NCBI RefSeq assembly: GCF_004404055.1
Contig: NZ_SOHK01000007.1
Coordinates: 227,588-291,587, forward strand
Reading direction: 5' to 3'
Source of the DNA: Cryobacterium ruanii
Lineage (GTDB): Bacteria; Actinomycetota; Actinomycetes; Actinomycetales; Microbacteriaceae
Length of the DNA stretch: 64,000 nucleotides
The position numbers were made by a program, and so were the translations under genes. Shown one piece after another: positions 20,416 through 31,978 of the stretch (within the stretch, counting starts at the first letter, position 1; each line of letters opens with the position of its first letter). The notes beneath the pieces are model-generated. The model ran no database searches and was not told where the DNA came from. It saw only the letters and a list, made by a program, of their open reading frames with translations.

Positions 20416-21405
20416 TCACTGGGATGCCATGTCATCGGGATGCACCGGATAACCGACGTCGGTTCCTTCAACGCCAAGTTCAACGGCTTTCTTGTCGGCC
20501 ATGGCGAGCAGCCGTCGAATGCGGCCGGCGACAGCGTCTTTGGTCATCGGCGGGTCGGCATGGTGGCCAAGCTCGTCGAGGCTGGAGTCGCGAAAGTTGA
20601 GGCGCAGGTCGCCCGCGTAGCGAAGATGCTTGGGAATGTCCTCACCGAGGATGTCCATGGCCCGCTGCACCCGGGCGCACGCGGCGACAGCCGCCTCGGC
20701 CGAACGACGCAGGTTCGCGTCGTCAAAGTTGACCAGGCGATTCGCCGTGGCCCGCACTTCACGGCGTTGGCGCAGGCTTTCCCAGTTGAGAACGGTGTTC
20801 GTGGCGCCCATGTGCACGAGCATCGCTCCGATGGCGTCGCCGTCGCGAATGACGACGCGGTGCACCCCGCGAACTTCGCGCGCTTTTGCCGCCACGCCGA
20901 GGCGTCCGGCTGCTCCCACGAGCGCCATGGCGGCCTCGTTTCCGGGGCAGATGATCTCGAGGGCCGCCGAGCGGCCTGGATCGGTCAGGCTGCCGTGGGC
21001 GAGGAAGGCTCCGCGCCAGACGGCCGCGATTTCTTCCTTTGAGCCCGTGGTCAGTCGATTCGGCAGACCGCGAATCGGTCGTCGACGGGCATCCAGCAGA
21101 CCGGTCTGGCGTGCCAGGGTTTCGCCGCCCTCGATCACCTGCACGAGATAGTGGCTGGACTGACGGATGCCGGTGGCGGCGATGACCTGCAGGGCGCTGC
21201 GCACCCCGTAGAGTTCGGCTAGGTCTTTGCGCACCCTGCGGGCGAGGATGGCCGTGTCGAGTTCGGATTCGATCGCGATGCGGCTGCTGATCATGTGCAA
21301 TCCGCCGGAGAACCGGAGGATCGTTGCCAGTTCGGCCGCGCGCACCGTGGTCCTGGAGACCTCCACGCGCGAAAGTTCGTCTTTAACGTCGGCGGTGAGT
21401 GCCAA
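20416..21405 (-). CDS. whiA: WhiA, DNA-binding regulator
   Basis: Conserved Gram-positive protein with an N-terminal degenerate LAGLIDADG-like domain and a C-terminal helix-turn-helix; in Streptomyces it controls sporulation genes, in non-sporulating relatives cell division and other functions. About 329 residues if started at the TTG at 21405 ([18 protein letters not shown]). GGAAAAG lies just upstream of that TTG. An in-frame ATG at 21417 (MEKR added) is an equally legal choice. The C-terminal region contains [19 protein letters not shown] and a final HTH ([17 protein letters not shown]). Last gene of uvrA-uvrC-rapZ-whiA. Confidence 0.93.
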   Translation of the reverse strand: MALTADVKDELSRVEVSRTTVRAAELATILRFSGGLHMISSRIAIESELDTAILARRVRKDLAELYGVRSALQVIAATGIRQSSHYLVQVIEGGETLARQTGLLDARRRPIRGLPNRLTTGSKEEIAAVWRGAFLAHGSLTDPGRSAALEIICPGNEAAMALVGAAGRLGVAAKAREVRGVHRVVIRDGDAIGAMLVHMGATNTVLNWESLRQRREVRATANRLVNFDDANLRRSAEAAVAACARVQRAMDILGEDIPKHLRYAGDLRLNFRDSSLDELGHHADPPMTKDAVAGRIRRLLAMADKKAVELGVEGTDVGYPVHPDDMASQ

Positions 21406-21488
21406 TCGCTTTTCCATTCTGTTAATCAGTTGCGTTAGGTCTGAGGTGGTTGGCCCGGTGGAGCAGCGGGTGCTGCGCCAGGCCCCGC

Positions 21489-22364
21489 TTATTCGCGTCC
21501 GAGGTCGCGGTGTTTGATATTGACCGCGACACCGGGAAGTTTTTCCAGCCGCGATGCCAGTTCCCTGGCCATCGCGACGGAGCGGTGCTTGCCTCCGGTG
21601 CACCCGATGCCGATAGTGGCATGGCGTTTGTTTTCCCGCTGGTAGCCGGCCAGGACGGGTGCCATGGCGGCGGCGTAGTGGTCAATAAAATCGAGGGCAC
21701 CTGTTTGGGCAAGTACAAAGTCTCTCACCTCCGGGTCGACGCCGGTGTGCGCGCGCAGCTCGGGGATCCAGAACGGGTTGGGCAAGAAGCGTGCATCGAC
21801 GACCAGATCGACGTCGGTCGGCAAACCGTATTTGAAGCCGAAGCTCATGATGGTCAGCTGCACACCTGCGCGGCCCTCAGCGGCGAACCGCTCGGTGATC
21901 GTCGTCGCGAGCTGGTGCACGTTGAGGTCTGAGGTGTCAATGACGAGGTCACTGGATTCCCGCACGGCGAGCAGTCGCGATCGTTCTGCCGCAATACCGT
22001 CGAGCAGTGTGCCGTCTCCCTGCAGCGGATGTGGGCGGCGCACGGATTCAAAGCGACGCACGAGCGCGTCATCCCGGGCTTCAAGAAAAATGACCTGCAC
22101 CTGGGTGCCGCTGCGCAGCTGCTGCACGGTCTCGAGGAAGTCACCGAACAAGTCGCGGCCCCGAATATCGACGACCGCCGCGATCCTGGGCAGGTTAGTC
22201 CCGGCCCGTTCGACCAGTTCGACCAGCGGCCGCAGCATTTGCGGCGGTAGATTATCGACGACGTACCAGTCGAGGTCCTCCAACGCGTTGGCGACGGTGG
22301 AGCGTCCCGCACCGGACATTCCCGTAACGATCAGCACTTCCTGCTTGTCGGGGTCCGTAGTCAT
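21489..22364 (-). CDS. rapZ: RapZ (YvcJ-like) nucleotide-binding protein
   Basis: P-loop protein of the RapZ/YvcJ family; in E. coli an RNase E adaptor that senses glucosamine-6-phosphate, while in Gram-positives the target is less clear. 291 residues. Walker [10 protein letters not shown] (about 15-23), [11 protein letters not shown] (about 63-73), and the C-terminal domain with [20 protein letters not shown] (about 252-271). It lies between uvrC and whiA, the standard actinobacterial order; the usual YvcK-type gene between rapZ and whiA is absent here. Confidence 0.94.
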   Translation of the reverse strand: MTTDPDKQEVLIVTGMSGAGRSTVANALEDLDWYVVDNLPPQMLRPLVELVERAGTNLPRIAAVVDIRGRDLFGDFLETVQQLRSGTQVQVIFLEARDDALVRRFESVRRPHPLQGDGTLLDGIAAERSRLLAVRESSDLVIDTSDLNVHQLATTITERFAAEGRAGVQLTIMSFGFKYGLPTDVDLVVDARFLPNPFWIPELRAHTGVDPEVRDFVLAQTGALDFIDHYAAAMAPVLAGYQRENKRHATIGIGCTGGKHRSVAMARELASRLEKLPGVAVNIKHRDLGRE

Positions 22365-22492
22365 CCTGGGAAATCGCCTTAATGAGAAGTGGGTGGGTTA
22401 CCAAGCCTACCCAGCGCCGGACGCTTTCGGTTTCGTGCAGCCGACCAGGTGGATGCGGATCGAACGCGAGGGTCCACCCAGCACCGGACACG

Positions 22493-24403
22493 TCACCCGC
22501 GCAGGTGGGCGTAGATCGACTCGGCCAGCACAGGACCAATGCCGCGGACATCCGCTATTTCCGCCGCCGAGGCTACCTTGAGCCGCGCTACCGACCCGAA
22601 ATGTTGCAACAGTACTTTCACCCGGGCCGGCCCCAACCCGGCGATCTCACCCAGGATTGAGGAGATGTCCTTCTTGCGTCGGATGCGCTGATGCGTGATC
22701 GCGAACCGGTGTGCTTCATCGCGGATGCGCTGGATCAGGAATAGTGCATCACTGTTGCGGGGCAGGATCACCGGATACTCGGAGTCGGGAAGCCAGATTT
22801 CCTCGAGCCGTTTGGCGATCCCGCACAGTTGGATGCCGGTCACGCCGGATTCGGCGAGGGCGCGTTTGGCGGCGGCCACCTGCGGTTGGCCGCCATCGAC
22901 GATGAGCAGGTTCGGCTGGTACGTGAATTTGGCGCGCTTTTGTTCGAGCTCGGCCGCGTCGCTCGCCCCGCTATCGGCAGCAGGGCCGGCTGTCGGCTGC
23001 GCGGCATCCGCCGGACTGGAATCGGGTTTCAGATAGGCGAGCCGTCGCGTCAGAATCTGGTATATCGAATCGGTGTCATCCGTCGATTCGGGAATGTTGA
23101 AGCGTCGGTACTCGTCTTTGCGGGGCAGCCCGTCTTCGAAGACGACCATGGACGCGACGATATTGGTGCCGCTCAGATGCGACACGTCATAGCACTCCAT
23201 GCGGAGGGGGGCGGCCGGCATCTCGAGGGCGTCTTGAATGTCTTCTAAGGCCTTGGACCGCGCCACGAAGTCCGAGCTGCGTCTCGTCTTGTAGAGCATG
23301 AGTGCCTGCTTGGCGTTGTTGCCCGCGGTGATGAGCAGGGCGGCCTTCTCGCCGCGCTGGGCGGCGACAAGACGCACCTTGCGTCCGGCCCGCTCGGCGA
23401 GCCAGGATTCGAGGGCCTCGGCATCGTCGGGCAGCTCGGGGAGCACGATTTCGCGTGGCGGCAACGCGTCGGCGTTATAGGCGGTGCGCATCATGGAGTC
23501 GATGAGTTCACTCGTGGTGACATCGAGTTCCTTGTCGACCATCCAGCCGCGCACACCGCGGATTCGCCCGCCACGCACGATGAACAGCTGCACGGCGGCC
23601 GCGAGTTCGTCCTGCTCGATGGCGAACAGGTCGATGTCGACGTTGTCCCGCAGCACGACCGCGCTCTTCTCGAGCACGGCGTTGAGCGCGCGCACCTGGT
23701 CGCGCCGTTTGCCAGCGATCTCGTACTGTTGGGCCGCTGCCGCGTCTTTCATCTCCTGGGTCAGTTCGTTGATGAGCTTCTTGTCGTGGCTGCGCATGAA
23801 ACTGACAAAGTCATTGACGATCCTGCGGTGTTCCTCCATCGAAACAAGACCAGAGCATGGGCCGAAACAGCGCCCGATCTGCCCGGCGAAACACGGCTTG
23901 CCGCTTTGCATCGCTCGTTTGTAGTTGGCGTTGTTGCAAGTGCGGATGGGAAAAGCCTTGAGCATGAGCTCGATGGTTTCGTGCACCGCCCAGACCTTGG
24001 GGTAGGGACCGAAGTAGCGGGCACCCTTGATGCCCTCGGTGCGGGTAACGAGCGCGCGCGGCGCCTCGTCGGCGAGGGTGACAGCGAGGTAAGGGTAGGA
24101 CTTGTCGTCTTTGAACTGCACATTGAACGGTGGATCGAACTCGTTGATCCACATCCACTCGAGCTGCAGGGCCTCGACCTCGGTGCCGACGACCGTCCAC
24201 TCAACGCCCGTCGCTGTGGTGACCATACGCCGAGTGCGTTCGTGCAGGCTGTGCAGCGGGGCGAAGTAGTTGCTCAGCCGCGCCCGCAGGTTCTTCGCCT
24301 TGCCGACATAGAGGATGCGCCCCGTCGCGTCGCGAAAGCGGTAGACCCCGGGGGTCGTGGGAATCTCGCCCGTTTTCGGGCGATAGCTCAGGGCATCCGA
24401 CAT
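22493..24403 (-). CDS. uvrC: UvrC, excinuclease ABC subunit C
   Basis: Makes both incisions in nucleotide excision repair. 636 residues: GIY-YIG nuclease ([20 protein letters not shown], about 19-38), central UVR motif, the C-terminal RNase H-like nuclease ([30 protein letters not shown]), and terminal helix-hairpin-helix repeats ([38 protein letters not shown]). A Pro/Ala/Asp-rich linker lies around residues 465-485. It starts 13 bases after uvrA, so the two are co-transcribed. Confidence 0.98.
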   Translation of the reverse strand: MSDALSYRPKTGEIPTTPGVYRFRDATGRILYVGKAKNLRARLSNYFAPLHSLHERTRRMVTTATGVEWTVVGTEVEALQLEWMWINEFDPPFNVQFKDDKSYPYLAVTLADEAPRALVTRTEGIKGARYFGPYPKVWAVHETIELMLKAFPIRTCNNANYKRAMQSGKPCFAGQIGRCFGPCSGLVSMEEHRRIVNDFVSFMRSHDKKLINELTQEMKDAAAAQQYEIAGKRRDQVRALNAVLEKSAVVLRDNVDIDLFAIEQDELAAAVQLFIVRGGRIRGVRGWMVDKELDVTTSELIDSMMRTAYNADALPPREIVLPELPDDAEALESWLAERAGRKVRLVAAQRGEKAALLITAGNNAKQALMLYKTRRSSDFVARSKALEDIQDALEMPAAPLRMECYDVSHLSGTNIVASMVVFEDGLPRKDEYRRFNIPESTDDTDSIYQILTRRLAYLKPDSSPADAAQPTAGPAADSGASDAAELEQKRAKFTYQPNLLIVDGGQPQVAAAKRALAESGVTGIQLCGIAKRLEEIWLPDSEYPVILPRNSDALFLIQRIRDEAHRFAITHQRIRRKKDISSILGEIAGLGPARVKVLLQHFGSVARLKVASAAEIADVRGIGPVLAESIYAHLRG

Positions 24404-24416
24404 GACCGATTGCCGC

Positions 24417-27284
24417 CTAGCCGGCAGCCAGAACCTCCTTGAGGAAGGAACCGGTGAAGCTCTTCTTGACCGTAGCGAGGTGCTCGGGCGTGCCGGTGGC
24501 GAGCACCTTGCCGCCGCCGGAACCGCCCTCTGGACCGAGGTCGATCACCCAGTCGGCGGACTTGATGACGTCGAGGTTGTGCTCGATCACGATGACGGTG
24601 TTGCCCTTGTCGACGAGGCTGTTGAGCACGAGCAGCAGTTTGCGAACGTCTTCGAAGTGCAGGCCAGTGGTGGGCTCGTCGAGCACGTACACGCTGCGAC
24701 CGTTGGAGCGGCGCTGCAGCTCGGTGGCGAGCTTCACCCGCTGGGCTTCGCCGCCGGATAGGGTCGTGGCGCTCTGACCGAGGCGGACGTAGCCGAGGCC
24801 GACCTCGACGAGCGTCTTCAAAAAGCGGTGGATTGATGAGATCGGTTCGAAAAAGTCGGCCGCTTCGCTGATCGGCATGTCGAGCACCTCGGCAATGTTC
24901 TTGCCCTTGTAGTGCACGGTCAGTGTGTCGCGGTTGTAGCGGTCTCCCCCGCATACCTCGCAGGCCACGTACACGTCGGGGAGAAAGTTCATCTCGATCT
25001 TGATGGTCCCGTCGCCCGAGCAGGCTTCGCAGCGGCCACCCTTGACGTTGAAACTGAAGCGGCCGGGCAGGTAACCGCGGGTCTTCGATTCGATGGTTTC
25101 GGAAAACAGTGTGCGGATCTTGTCGAACACCCCGGTGTAGGTGGCCGGGTTGGAGCGCGGGGTGCGCCCAATGGGTGCCTGGTCGACGTGGATGACCTTG
25201 TCCAGTTGTTCCAGACCGGTGACCCGGGTGTGTTTGCCGGGTAGTTTGCGGGCACCGTTGAGCCGGTTCGCAAGCACCCGATAGAGAATATCGTTGACCA
25301 ACGACGATTTGCCGGAGCCGCTGACCCCGGTGACGGCGGTGAAGGTGCCAAGCGGAAAAGTCACCGACACCTTCTGCAGGTTGTTCGCCTCAGCACCGGT
25401 CACGCCGATTAGACGTTCTGGGTCGATCGGGCGCCGTGTCGTGGGAGTAGCAATGGACTTGCGCCCGGCCAGATAGTCACCGGTGAGGGACTTCGTATTG
25501 GCAAGCAGGTCTGCATAGGAGCCGGAGTGCACAACGTGCCCGCCGTTGATGCCGGCGCCCGGGCCGATGTCAACAATCCAATCGGCGGTCTTGATGGTGT
25601 CTTCGTCGTGTTCGACCACGATCAGGGTATTGCCGAGGTCGCGCAGGGTGACGAGCGTCTCGATCAGGCGCCGATTGTCGCGCTGGTGCAGGCCGATGCT
25701 TGGTTCGTCAAGCACGTAAAGCACCCCAGTGAGGCCGGAACCGATTTGGGTGGCCAAACGGATGCGCTGAGCCTCACCTCCCGAGAGCGTCGCCGCTGCG
25801 CGGGACAGGTTCAGGTAGTTCAGCCCAACCCGGATGAGAAAGTCGAGGCGTGCGCGAATCTCGCGCAGAACCTGGGCTGCGATAGCCGCCTCCCGGTCGG
25901 TCAGGGTGAGCTCGTCCATGAACTCGCGGGCGTCGCTCAAGCTGAGCGCGCAGACATCCGCAATGCTCACGTCGTGCACGAGCACGGCGAGTACCTCGGG
26001 CTTGAGCCGCGTGCCACCGCACACGTGACAGTCAACCTCGCGCAGGTATTCGGACCAGCGCTGACGCTGGGTGTCGCTCTCAGCCTGCAGGTACTGGCGT
26101 TCGATATAGGGCACAACCCCCTCGAAACCGGACGTGTAGCTCATCTCGCGGCCGTAGCGGTTCTTCCACTTGACGCGCACCTCGAAGTTGTCGCCGCGCA
26201 TGACGGCGTTCTGCACCTCGCTGGTCAGGTTGCCCCACGGCGTGTCGAGCGAGAAGTCCAGGTCGCGGGCAAGGCCGTCGAGCAGTTTCTCGTAGTACTG
26301 GAACAGCCCCTTACCCTGCGTGGTCCAGGGCAGTACGACGCCCTCGGCGATGCTCAGGTCGGGGTCACCGAGCAGCAGGTCTTCGTCGACGGACATGCGG
26401 GTGCCGAGGCCGGAGCACTCCGGGCAGGCGCCGAACGGGGCGTTGAACGAGAAGGTGCGCGGTTCGATTTCGGTCAGCTGCACCGGGTGGTTGTTCGGGC
26501 AGGACAGCTTCTCGGAGTAGTTTTGCCAGGCCTTGTCGCCCTCTTCATCAAGAAAGTTGATCTGTACCAGGCCATCGGTGAGTTTGAGAGCCGTTTCGAG
26601 CGAGTCGGTGAGGCGACTGAGCAGCTCAGGGCCGGCGACCAGGCGGTCAACAATTACGGCGATGTCGTGCTTCTGCTGCTTCTTGAGCGTGGGTGGTTCG
26701 CTCAGCTGAATCTGCGTGCCGTCGACGATCGCGCGAGAATATCCCCCGCCGGCAAGTTCCTGGAACAGGTCGACGAACTCGCCCTTCTTCTGCGAGACGA
26801 CCGGACTGACCACCTGGTAGCGGGTGCCCGCCTTCAGCTCCATCAGCTGGTCGGCGATTTGCTGCACGGTCTGGGACCGGATGACCTCACCACAGATAGC
26901 GCAGTGCGGCACCCCGATACGGGCCCAGAGCAGGCGCATGTAGTCATAAATCTCGGTGATGGTGCCGACCGTGGACCGCGGGTTGCGGTTGGTTGACTTC
27001 TGGTCGATTGAGACGGCCGGGCTCAGGCCCTCGATGAAGTCGACGTCGGGGCGATCGACCTGGCCGAGGAACTGCCGGGCGTAAGCCGAGAGCGACTCGA
27101 CATAGCGGCGCTGCCCCTCGGCGAAGATCGTGTCGAAGGCCAGCGATGACTTGCCCGAACCCGAAAGTCCGGTGAAAACCACGAGCGAATCGCGGGGAAT
27201 CTCCAGATCAACGTTGTGGAGGTTGTGTACGCGGGCTCCGCGCACACTGAGTTTCGGACCTGCTGCTACCTGCGTAATCGACAC
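24417..27284 (-). CDS. uvrA: UvrA, excinuclease ABC subunit A
   Basis: Damage-recognition ATPase of nucleotide excision repair. 955 residues with two ABC modules: Walker A motifs GLSGSGKSS (about 39-47) and GVSGSGKSS (in the second half), signature motifs LSGGEAQR in both, and zinc-binding CxxC pairs ([36 protein letters not shown]). It begins the minus-strand run uvrA-uvrC-rapZ-whiA, divergent from the PadR gene across 136 bases. The N-terminal 12 residues before the first strand are slightly variable; the ATG at 27284 is the only good start. Confidence 0.98.
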   Translation of the reverse strand: MSITQVAAGPKLSVRGARVHNLHNVDLEIPRDSLVVFTGLSGSGKSSLAFDTIFAEGQRRYVESLSAYARQFLGQVDRPDVDFIEGLSPAVSIDQKSTNRNPRSTVGTITEIYDYMRLLWARIGVPHCAICGEVIRSQTVQQIADQLMELKAGTRYQVVSPVVSQKKGEFVDLFQELAGGGYSRAIVDGTQIQLSEPPTLKKQQKHDIAVIVDRLVAGPELLSRLTDSLETALKLTDGLVQINFLDEEGDKAWQNYSEKLSCPNNHPVQLTEIEPRTFSFNAPFGACPECSGLGTRMSVDEDLLLGDPDLSIAEGVVLPWTTQGKGLFQYYEKLLDGLARDLDFSLDTPWGNLTSEVQNAVMRGDNFEVRVKWKNRYGREMSYTSGFEGVVPYIERQYLQAESDTQRQRWSEYLREVDCHVCGGTRLKPEVLAVLVHDVSIADVCALSLSDAREFMDELTLTDREAAIAAQVLREIRARLDFLIRVGLNYLNLSRAAATLSGGEAQRIRLATQIGSGLTGVLYVLDEPSIGLHQRDNRRLIETLVTLRDLGNTLIVVEHDEDTIKTADWIVDIGPGAGINGGHVVHSGSYADLLANTKSLTGDYLAGRKSIATPTTRRPIDPERLIGVTGAEANNLQKVSVTFPLGTFTAVTGVSGSGKSSLVNDILYRVLANRLNGARKLPGKHTRVTGLEQLDKVIHVDQAPIGRTPRSNPATYTGVFDKIRTLFSETIESKTRGYLPGRFSFNVKGGRCEACSGDGTIKIEMNFLPDVYVACEVCGGDRYNRDTLTVHYKGKNIAEVLDMPISEAADFFEPISSIHRFLKTLVEVGLGYVRLGQSATTLSGGEAQRVKLATELQRRSNGRSVYVLDEPTTGLHFEDVRKLLLVLNSLVDKGNTVIVIEHNLDVIKSADWVIDLGPEGGSGGGKVLATGTPEHLATVKKSFTGSFLKEVLAAG

Positions 27285-27369
27285 TTAATAAGTCTATGCA
27301 ACGCCACCGACACCGCCGGACAACGACCGCCGCCGAGAGCGAACACGCGGCTGCCCACATGTTGTTACG

Positions 27370-27385
27370 GTGTATGTATATACAC
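27370..27385. promoter_or_regulatory. Operator-like palindrome upstream of the PadR gene
   Basis: GTGTAT-GTAT-ATACAC, perfect six-base arms around four bases, 36 bases before the PadR start codon in an AT-rich island. PadR-family operators usually have dyad arms of the ATGTAT/ATACAT kind, so autoregulation at this site is a natural inference. It also sits in the shared spacer with uvrA. Confidence 0.6.
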
Positions 27386-27420
27386 GGTAATTATTAGCCG
27401 TCTGAATTACCGGAGGTTGT

Positions 27421-28026
27421 ATGTCTGTTCGCCAGAGCCTGCTCGCCATCCTGAACCAGGGGCCGTGCTACGGCTACCAGTTGCGGGCCGAGTTCGACCG
27501 TCGCACCGGGTCGACCTGGCCGCTCAACGTAGGCCAAATCTACAACACCCTCGACCGGCTCGAGCGGGACGGCCTGGTGCAAAAGGCTGATATCGACGCC
27601 GACGGACAGAACTACGTCGAGATCACGACGGCCGGGCGCGCGGAGGTCGCCGACTGGCTCAACTCCCCCGTGGTGCGCACCATGGCCACCCGGGACGAGC
27701 TGGCCATCAAACTCGCGATCGCCGTGACGCTGCCGGGCGTCGACATCGCCCAGGTGATTCAGGTACAGCGCACCGCAACAAGGCGCACCCTGCAGGAGTT
27801 AACTCGCACCAAAAACGCTACCGCCGACCCGGAATCCTCCGAACAGTTGGCCTGGCTGCTCGTGATCGACTCTCTCATCTTCGCCGCCGAGGCCGAGGCC
27901 CGCTGGCTCGACCACTCGGAGAACCAGCTCGCCCGAGCGCGAACCGCCGGCCTGGCCGCTCCCCTGCCGCTGAACACCGACGTGCCCAAGCGCGGTCGCC
28001 CGGCCAAGGTGCACGTCGGCGCATGA
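27421..28026 (+). CDS. PadR-family transcriptional regulator
   Basis: Winged-helix repressor. 201 residues: N-terminal PadR domain (SVRQSLLAILNQGPCYGYQL, about 2-21; IYNTLDRLERDGLV, the recognition-helix region, about 40-53) and a C-terminal helical dimerisation part (Vir-type), ending in a basic tail KRGRPAKVHVGA. GGAGGT lies five bases before the ATG. Such regulators often control an adjacent exporter; its stop overlaps the start of the broken ABC ATPase gene (ATGA), so that was once the target. A GTGTAT...ATACAC palindrome lies just upstream. The gene itself is intact. Confidence 0.92.
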   Translation: MSVRQSLLAILNQGPCYGYQLRAEFDRRTGSTWPLNVGQIYNTLDRLERDGLVQKADIDADGQNYVEITTAGRAEVADWLNSPVVRTMATRDELAIKLAIAVTLPGVDIAQVIQVQRTATRRTLQELTRTKNATADPESSEQLAWLLVIDSLIFAAEAEARWLDHSENQLARARTAGLAAPLPLNTDVPKRGRPAKVHVGA

Positions 28027-28331
28027 CCGGCTCCGATCTTCTGCTCCAGCTCGACGACGTGTCGATGCGGTACGGTCGCGGCGAGACCCTGATCTCGGCG
28101 CTTGCGGGTGTTGACCTGTCGGTGAGTAACGGCTAGCTCGTGGCGGTGATGGGGCGTCCGGTTCGGCAAAAATCGACCCAGCGCACCATAGCCGGCGAGC
28201 TGACCCCGCCGACGGGCGGCGAGGTCATCGTTGAGGGACCCTGGCGTAGCCAGCTTTTGACCAGAAGACTCGCGACACCGCGACGACGCAGCCTCAGCTT
28301 CGTGTTTCAGGATTTCAACCTGTCGATGTGA
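28023..28331 (+). pseudogene. Decayed ABC transporter ATP-binding gene (MacB-like)
   Basis: Begins in the PadR stop codon (ATGA) with LLQLDDVSMRYGRGETLISA, a normal LolD/MacB-type N-terminus, then meets TAG at 28134-28136 exactly where relatives have GAG in the GELVAVMG segment. Downstream the same frame reads LVAVMGRPVRQKST instead of ...GPSGSGKST: compensating small deletion and insertion have scrambled the Walker A loop. TIAGEL..PTGGEVIVEG and VFQDFNLS remain recognisable, then a second stop (28329-28331). Everything after the Q-loop (signature, Walker B) is missing. It cannot make an ATPase. Confidence 0.88.
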
Positions 28332-28846
28332 GCACCACCCTCGACGCGGTACCATCCCAGACAGAGCCCGTCCACGCGCAGGGCGCACTCCCCGCCGTGT
28401 CGACGGATATAAACCTGCAGATCGGGTCGGGGCCGGAGCTTTATGGTGCGACGAGGAGCTGGCCACTGCTCGGACTCACGGCCGTCATTGACCTCGTGAC
28501 CGTCTCGTTCACAATCGGACTCGCCCGCGCCGACGGGCCCCGTGACAATGCGGTGCTTACCTCGCTTGGGGCATCGCCGCGAGTACGTCAGACCTTCGGA
28601 TTCTGTGGCAGGCCGTGGTGATGGTGGGCCTCGGCAGCGTCATCGTGGTGCTGCTCGGGCTGGTGCCGTCGCTCGCGCTCTCGCTGACCCGCGCGTTCGG
28701 GGCCAGCTCTGTTGCCATTCGCCCGGCCGTGGCTGCAGTTTTCCTTCATCGTGCTGGTGGCGCTGCCGGCGCTCGTTGCCGCCGGCGGCGCCCGCACGGC
28801 CGGCGGCAACCGCACCCGCTTCAACAATCGGGCGGTCTTTGGCTGA
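28332..28846 (+). pseudogene. Remnant of FtsX/MacB-type ABC permease (C-terminal part)
   Basis: Fragments of a permease C-terminus are spread over three frames: LLGLTAVIDLVTVSFTIGLA then RDNAVLTSLGASPRVRQTFGF (frame of 28328), then LWQAVVMVGLGSVIVVLLGL (after a frameshift near 28600), then FSFIVLVALPALVAAGG ending NNRAVFG and TGA at 28844-28846. The pattern, a membrane segment followed by a loop with LxxxGAxPRxxR and two more segments, is the end of an FtsX-like domain. Its N-terminal part and the ATPase C-terminus have been deleted between the two fragments. Confidence 0.8.
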
Positions 28847-28865
28847 ATCGGCTGGCACGACTGCT

Positions 28866-28924
28866 GGGCGGGCGGGGCTGGGCTGGGCGGGGCTGGGCCG
28901 GGCTGGGCTGGGCTGGGCTGGGCC
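28866..28924 (+). repeat. G-rich GGGCT simple repeat
   Basis: About 59 bases of imperfect (GGGCT)n interrupted by GGGC units, just past the permease remnant and before the 3' end of uvrB. Plus-strand G-runs of three and four could form a G-quadruplex. It is non-coding here; the surrounding 28847-29021 holds no gene. Confidence 0.85.
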
Positions 28925-29021
28925 GGCAGCATCCGCTCTCCCGACGAGTGCCGCAACGTGAGGGTTCGAACAGTACTCGACCGCGTGAGCCGACACCGGC
29001 TCGCGACGTTCTCCAGCGCGG

Positions 29022-31085
<2,064 letters not shown>

Positions 31086-31154
31086 GTCTCCATTGTACAA
31101 AAAGGGTCTGACACTCAGCTTTGTCCGGCCGATCGCGATCAGCGGAGGGGTTTC

Positions 31155-31778
31155 TCACGGCAGTCGCGCGGCCTCGGCGGTTCGCACCCGCTCCCAGAGG
31201 GCGTCGACCTGGGCCTGGATCGCGTCGACGCTGTCCGAGTTGTCGATCACAACGTCGGCCAGGGCGAGGCGCTCTTCGTCGCTCGCCTGGGCGGCGATGC
31301 GGTGCATAGCTTCCTCTCGAGTCAGGCCGCGCAACTCTTCCATACGCCGAATGCGGGTCTCGGCGTCTGCGTGCACGACGACGATCAGATCGAATGCAAG
31401 CAGGCCCCCGGCAATGGCCTCGGCGAGGAGGGGTACGTCGTAGACGACGATGGCGTGCGGGTTGGCGGCGGTCGCTTGGGCGACCCGGTTGCGGGTGAGT
31501 TCACGCACCGCCGGATGGGTGATCGCATTGAGACGCTCGCGCCGAACCGGATCTCTGAAGATGATCGCGCCAAGCGCCGGTCGATTCAGGCTGCCATCCG
31601 GCAGGAGCACAGCGCTCCCGAACTCCGCACTGATCGCTGCCAGCACGGCCGTGCCGGGTTCGACGACGTCGCGGGCCAATTGATCGGCGTCGATGACCAC
31701 GGCACCCCAGAAGGCCAGCCGCTTCGCCACGGTGCTCTTGCCCGATGCAATCCCGCCGGTCAGACCAATCAGATACAT
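31155..31778 (-). CDS. coaE: Dephospho-CoA kinase
   Basis: Last step of coenzyme A synthesis. 207 residues. P-loop GGIASGKST (about 8-16), DADQLARDVVEPG (about 31-43), and the lid region RIRRMEELRGLTREEAMHRI (about 130-149). In most actinobacteria coaE follows rpsA directly and precedes uvrB; here the coaE-uvrB part is kept, but a receiver-domain gene separates coaE from rpsA. A bifunctional C-terminal UPF0157 extension found in some relatives is absent. Confidence 0.96.
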   Translation of the reverse strand: MYLIGLTGGIASGKSTVAKRLAFWGAVVIDADQLARDVVEPGTAVLAAISAEFGSAVLLPDGSLNRPALGAIIFRDPVRRERLNAITHPAVRELTRNRVAQATAANPHAIVVYDVPLLAEAIAGGLLAFDLIVVVHADAETRIRRMEELRGLTREEAMHRIAAQASDEERLALADVVIDNSDSVDAIQAQVDALWERVRTAEAARLP

Positions 31779-31888
31779 TCCGCCATGCTATCCGCTGGCC
31801 TGTGCCGCGCACACATGCGGCAAGCGGATGCGCCTCGCCGGCGAAGACACGGAGTCACGCCGGTGCCGGCTGGATCTAGTCCGCCGGA

Positions 31889-31969
31889 CTACTCCAGGAT
31901 CTTCCAGAAAAAATCCTCTCGACTGATCTTGCCGTCTTGGTCGAACTCGACCTCACCCATGCAAGCCAC
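31889..31969 (-). CDS. Very small ORF (23-26 aa), in frame after the receiver gene
   Basis: Starting at GTG 31969 or ATG 31960 it would encode a peptide ending EVEFDQDGKISREDFFWKILE. It is in the same frame as the tandem-receiver gene and begins nine bases after that gene's stop, so it could be the original C-terminus cut off by a stop mutation, or a separate micro-ORF. The acidic FDQDGKIS resembles an EF-hand loop in spacing only. No ribosome binding site is evident. Not recognised; low confidence that it is translated. Confidence 0.3.
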   Translation of the reverse strand: MACMGEVEFDQDGKISREDFFWKILE

Positions 31970-31978
31970 GGTATCCGC

